A DNA stretch of 64,000 nt, taken from the NCBI GenBank assembly GCA_029378245.1, contig JARKIF010000006.1, positions 2,728,001 to 2,792,000 of the forward strand, in the 5' to 3' direction. Numbering within the stretch: the first letter of the stretch is position 1; each line of letters starts with the position of its first letter. The notes under the pieces are model-generated. The model saw only the letters and a list, made by a program, of their open reading frames with translations, was not told the DNA's origin and did no database searches. Positions 42,801 to 54,267 of the stretch are shown here, piece by piece. The DNA comes from Roridomyces roridus (lineage: Eukaryota; Basidiomycota; Agaricomycetes; Agaricales; Mycenaceae). The position numbers and the translations under genes are program-made.

Positions 42801-44240
42801 CTAATCGACAATGGTGGTTCGCTCGTAGCGGATTCAGGCGAGGAGTGAGTTGAATGGTCATCAGCCGTGAGAAGAGTACTAATGCAGCACAGTCCCAAAG
42901 TCATGTCCCGCATGCGATTGCAGGCCGCGGTCTCGTTATTACACCTTGCCTCTTCAGCCGCGTTGGCCAAGACGATTGCACCCAAGTTTTTGAAGCTCGG
43001 CCTTGTCGTGCAAGATACGTGCTTTGATGTGCGAATGACGTTCTTGAAAAAGTTGTGTCTGCTGGCGACGAGGCAAAAGCTTCCCGCTCAGTACAACGTC
43101 ATTCCGTTCCTCACTGTTCATGACCCCGAAGAGGATGTGAAGAATATGGCCATGTCATTTGTCACTGGTGCGATGCGCAGGATGACACCAGGTAAGGCTG
43201 CTTGGTGTATATGTATGAGATTGGAGCTGATACAGTAAGCAGAGAAGCGAGTGCAAGATTTGGAAATGGTCTTCATTCGGCTCCTTCACCTGTTGGCGCA
43301 CCATCCTGATTTTGGAGTCGACACCAAAGAGGAGTTGCTTGACATTGCCAAGTATGATTTGTTCACCGTCATGTGTAGCGCTGACACGTGTTGCCAGGTA
43401 TATATGGTTTTACCTGGAGCAAGTCGCCAATGCGGACACGGTATCTCTCCTTTTCCATCTCGCTGGGCGAGGCAAGACAGTGTATGATGCGGAACCTGGC
43501 GAATCAGAGGTGAGCCGGTTAACGCCTATTGATCCATATTGATCTGTTTTGTACAGAAATTCTGGATTGCATGCGAGTTGGCGCAGGAGCTGATCAAGAT
43601 TTGGGCAAAGCAACACTCGTTGACTGTTACCACACATCCGGGCAAGGTCAAGCTTCCTTCAGATATTTTACGGCCCATGGAGAAGGCCGAGTATACCAAA
43701 CAGAATCGCGACACGACTTATTTGTCGGATGAGATGTTGCGGTGGGCGGCAGCGGTGTATGATTCCGCCAAGGTTTGTGCCTGCTTGCCTTGAGGGGTGC
43801 AATTTTCACACCTTTTCATCAGGAAAAGAAAGAGAAGAAGGAGAGGGCACCGAAGCGCAAGGCTCCTGCAAAGGCGAATGGGAATCCGACAAAGTGAGTG
43901 CACTGTTTGTCCTTGTTCCTCTGTACGAACTTTCTTTTTCCCAAGGCGGAGGAGAAAGCGGCAATCTGGTCGCTCAGACGACGACGACGATGACGAAGAC
44001 GCGATGGATGAGGACGAGCCTTCATCGGAGCCGCCGGCCGTTGTCGAGGACGACGAGGATGAATCCGAGGCGGATGGAGAGGAGCGATTAGGGAGGGGAC
44101 AACGAACTCGTGCCAAGGTGCGTGGTCATCTTTTGGTTTTTCACCGAATCTCACTGGCTTTTTTGTAGAGAAAACAAGCAAAGGCGGCGCTCAAGAAGGC
44201 GCGACAGAGTTCACCACTGACGGAGAGTTCAGAGGGATGA
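39805..44240 (+). CDS. PDS5: Sister chromatid cohesion protein PDS5
   Basis: A long first exon reads KKLSFRDKIVGKGLSTDALT, SILHHKDRGIKAFAACCLAD, ILRLTAPDAPYTPAELRDIF, YTEYFHLLESLSTVKSVVLV and CDLPNADELMTEIFKGMF, the strongly conserved N-terminal block of Pds5. HEAT-type repeats follow (AVRLKFIEAAQALM, DPDDKVRAALCRVYGSLDYE, LDPVKALEDLKVFAKFNEQR-like). The gene runs through many short introns to an acidic, basic-patched C-terminus (DDDDDEDAMDEDEPSS, KRKQAKAALKKARQSS) ending at 44238-44240. Pds5 binds the cohesin kleisin subunit and both maintains and releases cohesion with Wapl and Eco1. It appears full length and intact. The low-complexity tail varies widely in this family. Confidence 0.92.
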
Positions 44241-44440
44241 TTTCTTCTGCTGATATCTGTACAATATGGCTATCTTATTTCTTTAATCATCTCACTGTTG
44301 TCGCTATCGTACCGTGCTATCGAATGCAATGTGTTTGGTGGAAGGGAAACTGGATCGCCCAAAAAAGCAATCTTGATCAATCCTCTTTCTCCACTTTCCT
44401 CGTCGCGTCCGTTAAACACGCGCCTACGACCTCTTAAGCC

Positions 44441-47400
44441 ATGTCGGATATCCCAGCCAAACGAGCCCTGCCATCCAAGGAATCGGCCCTATTCAAGGAG
44501 CTACTAACACTCTACGAAACTAGACAACTCAAGAAGGGCCTCAAAACTGCCGACCAGATTCTCAAAAAATTCCCGGAGCATGGAGGTCCGTCCGCTGCGT
44601 GCATCTGGGGCTCCATTCTGACTGGATAAATCTCGCAGAGACGACGTGCATGAAAGGTCTCGTATTGGCACACATGGGACGTCGGGAGGAAGGCGTGGAC
44701 CTTGTCCGCAAGGGTGTCCGATTCGACCTCACATCCCACATTTGCTGGCATGTCTACGGCTTAATACACAAGGGGGAGAAGAATTATGAGGAGGCGCTCA
44801 AGTGCTACAAGCAGGCGCTCAAGTACGACAAAGTCCGTACGACGCCTTTCCCAATTCTACGTCCATTGAAATCCGTCTAGGAAAATCTTAACATCCTGCG
44901 CGACGCGGCGCAGCTGGAAACGCAACTACGCATATACGATGGACTGGTCGAAACTCGCCACACCCTGCTCAGAATTCGTCCCGCCATGCGCCAGCACTGG
45001 GTCGCGTTGGCCGTTGCATACCATTTGAATGGGAATTTGACCGAGGCGAAGAAAGTGTTGGAACATTACGAGTCGACACTGAAAGTGCGTCTCTCGTTTC
45101 TCTGTCTTGTTTGTCAGCTCAAAAGCAACAGAACATCCCGGACTACGACGTAGAGCACTCCGAGACGATGCTATACCATGTCCGCCTGCTGGAGGATCTC
45201 GGCGAATTCACTGAAGCCCTCGCGATGCTCGACGTCAACGCCAAAGACAGAGTCATCGTCGATAAAACTTCCATAATGGAAATTAGAGCGCGCCTGTTGG
45301 CAAAATTGGGCTCTGATGAGGCCGAACACGCGTGGCGTGTGCTGGTCGAGCACAATCCCGACTGTTACCAATATTATGAAGGATATATCTCTAATCTCGG
45401 ACTATCACTAGGTGTGACCTTCCCTGTTGCGCGAATCAATGTGTACTGACCTCCCGAAAGACGTGTCGGATGCTAGCGCCCCGAAAACACTCACCATTCT
45501 TGAAGAGTTCGCTACTCAGCTCCCTAAAGCAACGGCTCCCCGACGATTGGCCCTCACACTCGCTTCTGGTGATCATTTTACGGAACTCGTCACCCCGTAT
45601 ATGTTGTCTGGCCTGAAGAAGGGCATCCCATCACTCTTCTCGGACATGAAAGGTCTTTACACGGATGAATCGAAACAGCAAATCATCGAGAAAGTGGCCG
45701 ATGATGCGCGGAATCAATTCAGCGCCGAGCCGTCTTCGTCGACATCCAAAGACGCCGAACCGACATCATATCTGTGGACGCTCTATTTCATTGCTCAACA
45801 TCATTCTTACCTTGGCCGGCACGCCAAAGCAATCGAGATACTGGATCTCGCTTTGTCTCACACTCCGACTTTGCCCGAGCTGCACATGTTCAAGGGACGC
45901 GTGCTCAAACGAGCCGGAGACCTGTTTGGAGGTGCTCGCTGTCTCGAGGATGCTAGGTCCCTCGACGGTCAGGACAGATTCCTGAACACGAAGAGCGCCA
46001 AGTACCGCCTGAGGGCCGGAATGGTAGACGAAGCTAGTGCCCTCTTTGGTCTTTTTACCAAGGTGTGTGTATTCGACTTTGTATTTCGATCCTGAAAGTC
46101 ATATCAATCGCTATAGAAAGACGCCCCAAGCCCTGGTGCGGACCTTGAGGAGATGCAGTCCCTACTCTACCTGGTTGAAGCCGCTGACGCGTATAACCGC
46201 AACGGTAATCTTGGTCTAGCTCTCAAAAAGTATATGGCCATCAAGAAGGTTCGTGAGGGGCCTGTCGTCTGTTCCAAATATCTTAACTTGAATAAAGGTT
46301 TTCGATGAGATAGAGGACGATCAGTATGATTTCCACGGATATTCCCTCCGGAAATTCACGGTCAATATCTACTTGAAGTGCTCCTCTTTTTCCTGGTGCA
46401 AAGCTTGAGTTGAGATCGTTCTAGTCTTTTGAGCTGGGAAGATCGCCTACGATCTCATCCTGCCTACATCAAGGCCGCGTTATCTGCTTCAGCGGTTCGT
46501 GGTTTCTTGGCGACAATCCCATCTTGCTCACTACGCACCGCAGATCTTCGTAGCCCTGCATGACAATCCGTCTTTGGGCACAGGGGCCACCTCAGGCGGT
46601 ATGTCTTTTCTTCTTGCGGCATTGCTTGAATTCTCAGTTTTCTCACTGTAGAGCTGACAAGTGCTCAGAAGAAAGCCAAGCAAAAAGCGAAGAAGGCTGC
46701 GGAGAAACTGAAAGAGGACGCAAAAAAAGGTCAAACTATCTAACCGATCACTTGCACCCTCGACTGACTCGTTCGCAGCAGCTACTCACCAGACTAATAC
46801 TAACGACGACAAAGGGCTCGAGCCACCCGCCAAGGATGATGATCCGGATGGCTCGAAACTCTTGCAATGCACCGATCCTTTGGAACGGGCCGCCAAGCTG
46901 CTGAATCCATTGGCTACCCTGGCGGAATCCAAGATTGAGGTGTGGATTGCAACGTATGATGTCGCTGTTCGACGCAGTCAGTGCATATTCTGCCAGTTTC
47001 TTTCGTTTATTCATTCATATCATTCAGAAAAGTACCTTCAAGCCTCTAAGGCCTTAATGCGTGCTGTGGCCATTGATGCAGAGCACCCTGAGCTCCACAT
47101 ACGACGAATCGAATTCCGGCAGACGGGTGAGTGGTATCATTCTGGTGCATACACTGTCATCTTACACCGGCGTTAGTATCCGCCCTTCCCGAGACTCCAC
47201 AGGTCTCCGGGTCACTACTGACCGAGTCGTTGAACAAGCTTCTGCCAGAGGAGGTCTCTGCAGAAGCTTTCAATTCACAATATCTTCAACGCCATTCCAC
47301 TTCGGCACCAGCCATCTTGGCTGTCGCCAAAGTGATGCTGAAGCTGCAGACTCCGAGGGAACAGGTGGACGACACGGTGTTCACCGTATTCGGCACAGAA

Positions 47401-47670
47401 GTCCCGCTCGATATCAAGGTCTGTCGCTTTGTTCACGAAATACATACATGGTTACTGATCGCCTTCCAGAGCTCACTTTCGATCCTGTCGTTCTTGCGGA
47501 GTTCCAAGTCACCACGAGAAGACGAGTTTAGGACGAGGTGTGGGGAGAAGTTCGAGTTGAGTACGGTTTTCAAGTCCGCGGAGGAGTTGGAGAAGCTGCG
47601 CCAGGTGGCTCTCGCTCCGCCACAGTTCGACGCCGTATCTTCAGATAAGACGGAGGATGTTATGCCTTGA
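44441..47670 (+). CDS. NAT1: NatA N-terminal acetyltransferase auxiliary subunit (NAA15/NAT1)
   Basis: Multi-exon TPR protein. MSDIPAKRALPSKESALFKE leads to LYETRQLKKGLKTADQILKK, ETTCMKGLVLAHMGRREEGV, VRFDLTSHICWHVYGLIHKG, NYEEALKCYKQALKYD, LRDAAQLETQLRIYDGLVET and HWVALAVAYHLNGNLTEAKK. Further on are APRRLALTLASGDHF, EPTSYLWTLYFIAQHHSYLG and YDFHGYSLRKFTVNIYL. A Lys-rich AQKKAKQKAKKAAEKLK segment and DPLERAAKLLNPLATLAESK follow. This is the order of the Naa15 scaffold, which anchors catalytic Naa10 to the ribosome. I saw no premature stops when splicing at GT-AG sites. It lies 200 bases after PDS5, same strand, with the promoter in that gap. Confidence 0.92.
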
Positions 47671-47752
47671 CTTTAGATGTAATACCAGTGTTGTATGTAG
47701 AAAGGTTTTTTCTGAGTGGGATTTACATTGATACATACAGGGAAGATACAGA

Positions 47753-48523
47753 CTAACTCGAGATTTCGGTCCCAACTTGCCCTAAACGGGCCTGCTCCAA
47801 CTGTGCCCAAATTTTCATGGCGCCAATCAATCCTATTCCGCAAATGCTCACGACCTCTAATGCAGTCGAATGGGGGTCTTCGCCCTTGTACTCTGCCAAC
47901 ACCTCGTGTATTTCGTCGGCTGCCTTGCGTAGTACGGTGTGCAGCTCTTGACGCAGATGGTCCTCCTCTCCCTTTTCTTCAGCCACGAACTCGGCAAGGA
48001 CGTGGAAGACCGTTTGATAGAATTCCTCCATCGGCGAACCCATCTCCAGTAAGGAATACGGCCACAACTTCTGAAAGTACGCCAATGCGCCTGAGCACGC
48101 GCCGAGCTCTGCTTTGGCGTCTAAGTCGCGATCGATGTACTGGATGCGGAAGAGTCCATAGACGACGTTGTACCGGATAGCCAGAATTTCTATGAATCGT
48201 TGTTGCGTCCGATGGAGGTCCATTGACTGACTCTTGAAGACATGCGCGTCGTAGGTCTTGTACCCTGTGACGGCCAGTACTGAAAGCGCATTTGGTTTTG
48301 TGAAGGGTCGATAGATTCATTGAAAAGACCTACGGGAGAGCAGTATGATCCAAGCTGTATTTCCAGGTTTATCTTTCGGAGATTGTGAGTCAGGCCTGGA
48401 CAGCATGCTGCGCTCAGAGAAAGGTCGGCGCTGCAGATTTAATGGCATTCTGCCAGTGACAGCCGGGCGCAATAAGGAGGGGTGCATAGACCTGGAGAGA
48501 GAGCGACCAGAGATTCGCAGCAT
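47753..48523 (-). CDS. Small membrane protein with basic N-terminus, possibly mitochondrial
   Basis: Two exons, 48523-48334 and 48279-47753 (intron 48280-48333, GT-AG), give 238 residues with the frame kept. The N-terminus is rich in Arg/Ser and lacks acidic residues (MLRISGRSLSRSMHPSLLRP), as in mitochondrial presequences. The intron falls inside a TM helix, TAWIILLSLLAVTGYKTYDA, and splicing rebuilds the helix, which supports the model. A helical domain follows (RFIEILAIRYNVVYGLFRIQ, FYQTVFHVLAEFVAEEKGEE) ending ARLGQVGTEISS. I do not recognise the family. It is convergent with NAA15 and divergent from ENP2. Confidence 0.65.
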
Positions 48524-48540
48524 GAGCGTGGGGCTGTAGG

Positions 48541-48860
48541 CTCATGTAGGCTCATGTGGGCTCATATAACTCGTGAGGGCAAGGTGCCGGCCGGGACGCG
48601 CGTATGTATCCGATTCTGATGCCGTGCTGGAGCGCGTCGCGTGAACGGAACATATTTCGGAGAGTGCTTGGCTCTGCAAGGCCAGATAGATCACGACATG
48701 GGTGGTAGTGGACTGTGGGTTCATGTAGGCTCATATGGGCCAGCGGCCGGGGACGCGCGTATGCATCCCAATGGTGATGCCGTGCTGGAGAACGTCCTTC
48801 GAAGAGAAAGCACAGTTTCGGGGAGAGTATGGCCTCCGTAAGGCACAGCAGAACCGCGGC
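48541..48860. repeat. Two direct repeat units (period ~157 bp) in a divergent promoter
   Basis: Two diverged copies of a ~120-base unit. Landmarks are GGCTCAT runs (48549/48728), GACGCGCGTATG (48595/48752), ATGCCGTGCTGGAG (48619/48777) and TTTCGG(G)GAGAGT near 48655/48815. They fill most of the 432 bases between the start codons at 48523 and 48956, so any regulatory sites for both genes lie in or around them. Confidence 0.7.
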
Positions 48861-48955
48861 TGAAGGTCGAGCATGGTGACTCCGGCCAAGGCTTGAATCG
48901 GTTTTTGATCCGCTTCGCCAAATTTTCTCGATCATGTCTTTGCGCAGATAATACC

Positions 48956-51470
48956 ATGGCCATTGAACCCAGCGACGTCAAAGTCTACACCGTCAACGGC
49001 GCTACTGCCTCGTCCTCGTCGTCCTTGCCAGACTGGCTCACTCGCAAACGGGCCGCCAAAGGAAAGGGGAAGCGCGCCGTCCGCGAACATGTCGAGGGCA
49101 CAATCGAGCTCATCCAGGGCTTTGAGTTCCCCGAAGCCAGCAACCGCATAAAAACCACGCGGGATGGCCAGTTCGCCATCGCTACGGGGACATACAAGCC
49201 GCAAATGCGCGTCTGGGATCTCACTCAGCTCACGCTAAAATTTGAACGACATTCCGACGCGGAGAATGTCGACTTTGTAATGCTCTCGGACGACTGGACA
49301 AAGTCCATACATCTGCAAAACGACCGCACTGTCGAGCTCCACACGCAAGGCGGTACCCACTATCGCACGCGCATTCCTCGCTTTGGTCGCTCGATAGAGT
49401 ACCATTTCCCCTCCTGCGACGCCTATGTAGCCGGTGCAGGCAACGAAATATACCGCCTCAATCTCGACCAGGGACGGTTCATGACACCACTCGTCCTCGA
49501 GGACGCCGACTGAAGACATTCCCGGCGTCAATACCATCGACATTAACCCCGCACACCAGCTCCTCGCCTTTGGCCTAGAGGCAGCGGGCTCTGCGCAATT
49601 TTGGGATCCTCGATCTCGTTCCCGCGTCGGCCTATTACGTCTACCGCGAAATCGACTCATGCCGTCTGGTGGTGGAGGTTTACCCCTCAGCGTAACAGCC
49701 ATATCCTCCCGTGCAGACGGGCTCTCCTATGCGCTTGGGACGTCAACGGGTCATACCCTCCTCTACGACATCCGCGCAGGCCAACCTTTCGCCTTGAAAG
49801 ACCAGGGCTACGGGCTACCCGTGACGAACGTCAGCTGGATAGAGGGCGGCAGCCGAATGGCCGGCGACGGTATGGTGTTGAGTGCGGATAAAAAGGTCAT
49901 CAAGATCTGGGACCGACATTCGGTACGATTATGCTTTGCTTCAGCTCATTCAAGCACTAAATAGATTCCAGCCCTCTACCAATTTCGCCGCCATCACCCC
50001 CGCGGCAGACCTGAACTATGTACACCACGTCCCTGGAAGCGGATTGATCATGACGGCAAACGAGGGCATCCAGATGGCGACATTTTACATTCCGCAGCTC
50101 GGGCCCGCTCCCCGTTGGGCCAGCTTCCTTGAGAATATCACTGAAGAAATGGAGGACCAGACCACGCGTTCCGTGTACGAAGACTACAAGTTCGTCGAAC
50201 GAAGCGAATTGAGCGCGTCAGTCACTTTTCCTTGTTTTAAGAACTGCTATTCCTGACAAGATTTCTCGCCAGTCTGGGGCTAGACCACCTTGTCGGCACA
50301 CCAACCCTCAAGCCATACATGCACGGCTACTTCCTCTCCCTCAAACTCTACGACGCCGCACGCCTCATCGCCAACCCCTTTGCGTATACAGAGTACCGCG
50401 AGAAACTCGTGCGCGAGCGCATGGAGAAGCTTGCCGAGACGCGGATCCGTTCAAAGAAGGATGGTGGAGCTCTTGCGGGTGTCAAGGTCAACAAGGCGTT
50501 GGCGGAGAAGATTCTGCGGGATGAGGAACGTGAACGGAAGCGGGCAGAACGGCGGACGAGGAAGCGCAAAGATTCAGAGGCTGCCGATGTCGATGCTGCT
50601 ACTGCTGATGCCGATCAGATGGAGGTCGACGGTGACGAGGCGGATGAGCCGGCATCAAAGTCCAAGCCCAGTCTGCTCACGGACCCGCGTTTCGCAAAGG
50701 TGTTCGAGGACCCGGCGTTTGCTGTGGACGAGCGCAGCCGCGAGTATGCGCTTATGCACCCTTCTGCCGTTGCGGCGAACCGCCGGGGCGAGGGGCGGCA
50801 GAAGACGGCTGTCGAGGACGAGGACGAGGAGAGCTGACAAGGTCTCGTCGGATGGTCTGGGCGGCGGCAGCGATGAGGACAGTGACTCTGACAACGACAG
50901 CGATGGGAGTGGGAGTGATAGCAGTGATGCTGGAGGTGTGTTTTCTTCTTCTTTCTCTCTCACTGTTACTCACTTTATCCAGCCCTCAGCAAATTCGATC
51001 GACGCGCAAGACCAGGGCAGAAGAACGCCAACGTCGAAGCTGCGTACAATCGCACGAGGGAACAAAACAGGCGTGTCAACCAGGGCAACTACGTCCCGAT
51101 GCGTGCTACGGGTAGCGGAGGGTCGAAGCCGTCAGATCGCGAGGCGACGTTTGGGCAGCGGCGGAGTGGTGGTGGTGGTACTTCGCAGACGAGGACAAAA
51201 GGCAAGGCGGCGGATACGTTCGGGGCTGCTGATGGGGCGATGGAGTTCAGTTGGGTGCCCTCCGGGACTTCTGCCGGCGACGATGATGGCGGTAGTGCGA
51301 AAGCCAAGAGCAAGTCACGGCCTGGGAAGGGTGCCGAGGTGTTTGGAGCTGGGATGGATCGGGGAGGGCAAGCTGTGGAGATTGCAGAGCAGGACCGGAG
51401 AGGAAGGACGCAACGACGGAAGGGCGTCCGGAGTGGGAGTAAGAATGTGTTTAGGCGGATGGAGGGATGA
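48956..51470 (+). CDS. ENP2: Nucleolar ribosome-biogenesis protein ENP2/NOL10
   Basis: The N-terminus MAIEPSDVKVYTVNGATASS and LPDWLTRKRAAKGKGKRAVR introduce a WD40 propeller (ELIQGFEFPEASNRIKTTRD, TYKPQMRVWDLTQLTLKFER, NPAHQLLAFGLEAAGSAQFW, KKVIKIWDRHS, NYVHHVPGSGLIMTANE). The signature GLDHLVGTPTLKPYMHGYFL follows, then the NUC153 motif LLTDPRFAKVFEDPAFAVDE, acidic runs and the family C-terminus RKGVRSGSKNVFRRM. Enp2 is part of early 90S/40S pre-ribosome assembly. Introns lie near 49922-49965, 50220-50273 and 50936-50982. Two one-base frame breaks are needed: near 49506-49511 (LEDAD stop versus EDIPGVNTID) and near 50832 (EDEDEES stop versus ADKVSSDG). The gene is conserved and essential in yeast, so I suspect sequence errors, but a mutated copy is possible. 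Confidence 0.85.
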
Positions 51471-51518
51471 TCTGTGTATTCTTTGCATTTTTACAACATG
51501 GTACATAATGATACAGTG

Positions 51519-53289
51519 CTACATCAGCAAAACCATAAAGTTTTGACCATCCTGTAAGAGAATCTGAGCATCGGAAACAGGAGATCGAAAAACCTTACCG
51601 TTTTAATGAGAAGACCATCCTCGTAGGGTATAATCCGCCTCGGCCCAGAAACGCGGGAGGTAATGGTATGCGCGACCGAATACGGATCATTGCAAAACAA
51701 GCCCGTGAACGACTTCCACATCTGCCCCGAATCGCACTGTGTCTGCATCTTCTTTCCAATAACAGACCCGGCACCTGGGTTATAATCCGCCAGCTGGAAT
51801 ATCCACCCGGAAGGCCATATCTCCGACCAGAAGAGCCGCCTGCCGATGAGGGCTACTCCTTCGCGATTGGTAGGGTCATACACGTCCATCGACTGGCGCA
51901 CCACCTCCCCACGGTCCGGGTTACAAGTACCCATCAACAGCCAATGCGGGGGTTCGGTGCCTATCGCTGGAGTCAAACCCAACCACGCCTCGACTGTACT
52001 GCGTCCAAAGAGACATGCATGCGACTCCCAGGTGCCGTCGAACATCTTGTAGTTGAACTTGAATCCAAACAGCCTGCCTGCGGGGTCCGTGCAGAAGGGA
52101 CCCGAAACGGGCGCATAGGGAGAAACGTTGCGGATTACGGTGATGTTGGTGACGGTGATGCCGATTTGGTTACATGGGTCATCGAGTAGGAGGTCCATTT
52201 TCAAGCGTTTGCCAATGTGCCCAATCGTGATGCACGAGGAGAGAATCTGGTCCGAAGGGTCGGTTTTGGCCTTTTCCGTCATGATGTAAATGTCTTCCGT
52301 TATAAACTGGAAGCCGAGGCAGTAGGCGTTCGAACGACCAATCTAAAGAGAATGGGATACCGACAAGGAGAGATGGGGAATACGTACAAACACCTACCCG
52401 CCGGCCCCAGTCCAATTCTGGACGATAACATCAGAGCGCGTTCCTTGTCCGAACGAATCGTAGTTTGCCGCAACGCAGACCATCTGGCCGTGGATTTCCA
52501 TATGGTAGACCTCGGCACCGACCGGGAACCCGTAGAAGCGTAGCCTGGCTGATATGAGTCTGTTTCCATTGTCCAAATGGAAAACGTGGAGGATAGGAAT
52601 GCTCGCATATCCGCCTCCGGCGTCTTGATCGCTACTGCAAAATATAAGAGCGGGCAACCAAAAAGGCGGAGAGAAACTCACTACTCCAAAACGCCGACGT
52701 ATCTGGCAACAGAGTCGACGGCGACGGCCTTGACGTACCCAGAGTACAAGGAAACGTCAATCTGCACATTCTTAAAACCCATTTCGCCCGTCCTCAGCGA
52801 CGGATTCTCATACAGCGACACCCTCGCCTTGAAAACCTCGTTCTGAACCCTACTATGCGCATTATACGTCCACCCACCCGACTCGCCCATAAACTGAGTC
52901 CCAGAGCGCCACTCGAAGCTCCCAGCCCAAGGCGTATCATACGCCGTCTGTGGAATCACAAAGGATTGACCAAAAGTGTACTGCAGCGTCGACCACGCGT
53001 GATTGTACTGCGCTATCCTATCTCGCATGCCTGGCAGGAGATCGGTACGGGCAGTCCATGAACCGAGGATCCTGAGGCTGAACCGGGCGCATTCGGCACG
53101 GATGAAGGACGCGGTGTCTTGTGAGGCAGATGCGAGGGCACGCCAGGCGACGGCTCCGTGGGCCAGGTCTTTGACGCTGAGGTATTTTGAGATTTTGATG
53201 GCGATTTCAGTTGGGATGCGGTTTGCTGCTCCCCCGATTTCACGGTGGGCGGGGCGGTCTGGGCCAAGTCGATGGGCATGGGTGAGCAT
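51519..53289 (-). CDS. F-box protein, agaricomycete type
   Basis: The N-terminus MLTHAHRLGPDRPAHREIGG is followed by an F-box, NRIPTEIAIKISKYLSVKDL AHGAVAWRALASA, then a long region without recognisable repeats (AWSTLQYTFGQSFVIPQTAY, VEAWLGLTPAIGTEPPHWLL, LIGRRLFWSEIWPSGWIFQL). Introns lie near 52645-52683 and 52345-52398. A last short exon probably follows an intron at about 51552-51598, ending DGQNFMVLLM. F-box proteins recruit substrates to SCF ubiquitin ligases; the substrate here cannot be guessed. Expanded F-box families of this kind are typical of mushrooms. Its 3' end is about 50 bases from that of ENP2 (convergent). Confidence 0.72.
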
Positions 53290-53703
53290 TGTCGTGTAGT
53301 ACAGCAGACATTTCGAGGGGATTTATAGATTGGCGTCGAGGACAAGACAAAAAGATGGCAAGGAGACGCTGACGTTAACGAGAACAACAACCTTGACAAG
53401 AACACCTTTGTTCTGAGCAGCGACGGAAAGAGACAGCACACCGGGCCAAGAACAAGGCGATCCAGTTCACGAATCCTTGTCCTCGTCGTAGGCAGCGACG
53501 GGAAAGAGAAAGCACAACAAGGCGATCAACAAACACTTTCTGATTTCACGACAACGAATCTACTTTTACATCGGGACTTGCGACAGACGGACAAAAAAAC
53601 ACAAAAGCTTGAGCGCACGACGGCGGACTTTGCGAAGAGGCGACGCTGGAGAACAATGAGAAGGCTGGAAGGCCGACGAGAAGAAGAAAGAACTGACCAG
53701 AAA

Positions 53704-54267
53704 TCACCACGAGTAACTGCCTCCACCGCCTCCACCACCGCCTAAACACGCGAGGGTCAGCCAAGTCAGCGAAGCCAAGGGACAACAGAAGAAGGAAAAG
53801 ACAGACCTCCACCTCCACCACCTCCGCCACGCTCCTGGGCAATGTTGACCTATCGAAAAAGTGAGGCGACGACCAAGGGTGACAACGACCAACTTACACG
53901 GAGGCGTCTACCATCGAGCTCCTGTTCGTTGAGGTTGTCGATGGCGGCCTGGGCCTCCTCGGGGCTGTTGTAGGTGACGAATCCGAAGCCACGATTGCGA
54001 CCGGCTGTTGGAGGGTAAGCGTAGGTCGTCAATGACAGAGGAAAACTTGCTCTCGCGGTCCTTCATGACGACGGAGTCGGTGACTTGGCCGTACTGGGAG
54101 AAGGCCTGGAAGAGAGTGAGGAAGGAGACGAGGGAGATGTGGTCGCCATCGGATACATTACGGAGTGCATTATCGTCCGTGTTCCAGCTCAAATTCCTGC
54201 GACGAGGTCAGCGACAGCCTTCAGACGACGACAAGGAAGAGACTCACCCAACATACAACTTGGACAT
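53704..54267 (-). CDS. Glycine-rich RNA-binding protein (RRM), minus copy
   Basis: Single RRM plus a short Gly-rich tail, spliced as MSKLYVG / NLSWNTDDNALRN / AFSQYGQVTDSVVMKDRE / SRNRGFGFVTYNSPEEAQAA and [16 protein letters not shown] / NIAQERGGGGG / ...GGSYSW. RNP2 (LYVGNL) and RNP1 (RGFGFVTY) are canonical. The intron at 54005-54050 uses a GC donor (GCAAGT...CAACAG), where the sister gene at 55131 has GTAAGT in the homologous position. Such small GRPs bind RNA and are often stress-regulated. It sits head to head with its paralogue. A TATA-like GATATAAAAA lies about 125 bases upstream. Confidence 0.88.
54005..54050 (-). other. GC-AG intron in the RRM gene
   Basis: 46 bases, GCAAGT donor and CCAACAG acceptor on the minus strand. 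The exon ends on both sides (GACCGCGA / CCGGTCGC) match the homologous intron of the sister gene, which has GTAAGT. Confidence 0.85.

Noticed and set aside
48541..48700. CRISPR-like or satellite array
   Set aside because: Only two diverged units with no regular spacers, in a eukaryotic context.
50290..51546. A 418-codon alternative frame over the ENP2 3' half
   Set aside because: Arg/Ser-rich shadow frame. Only its stretch near 50833-50935 is coding, as the continuation of ENP2 after a frame break.
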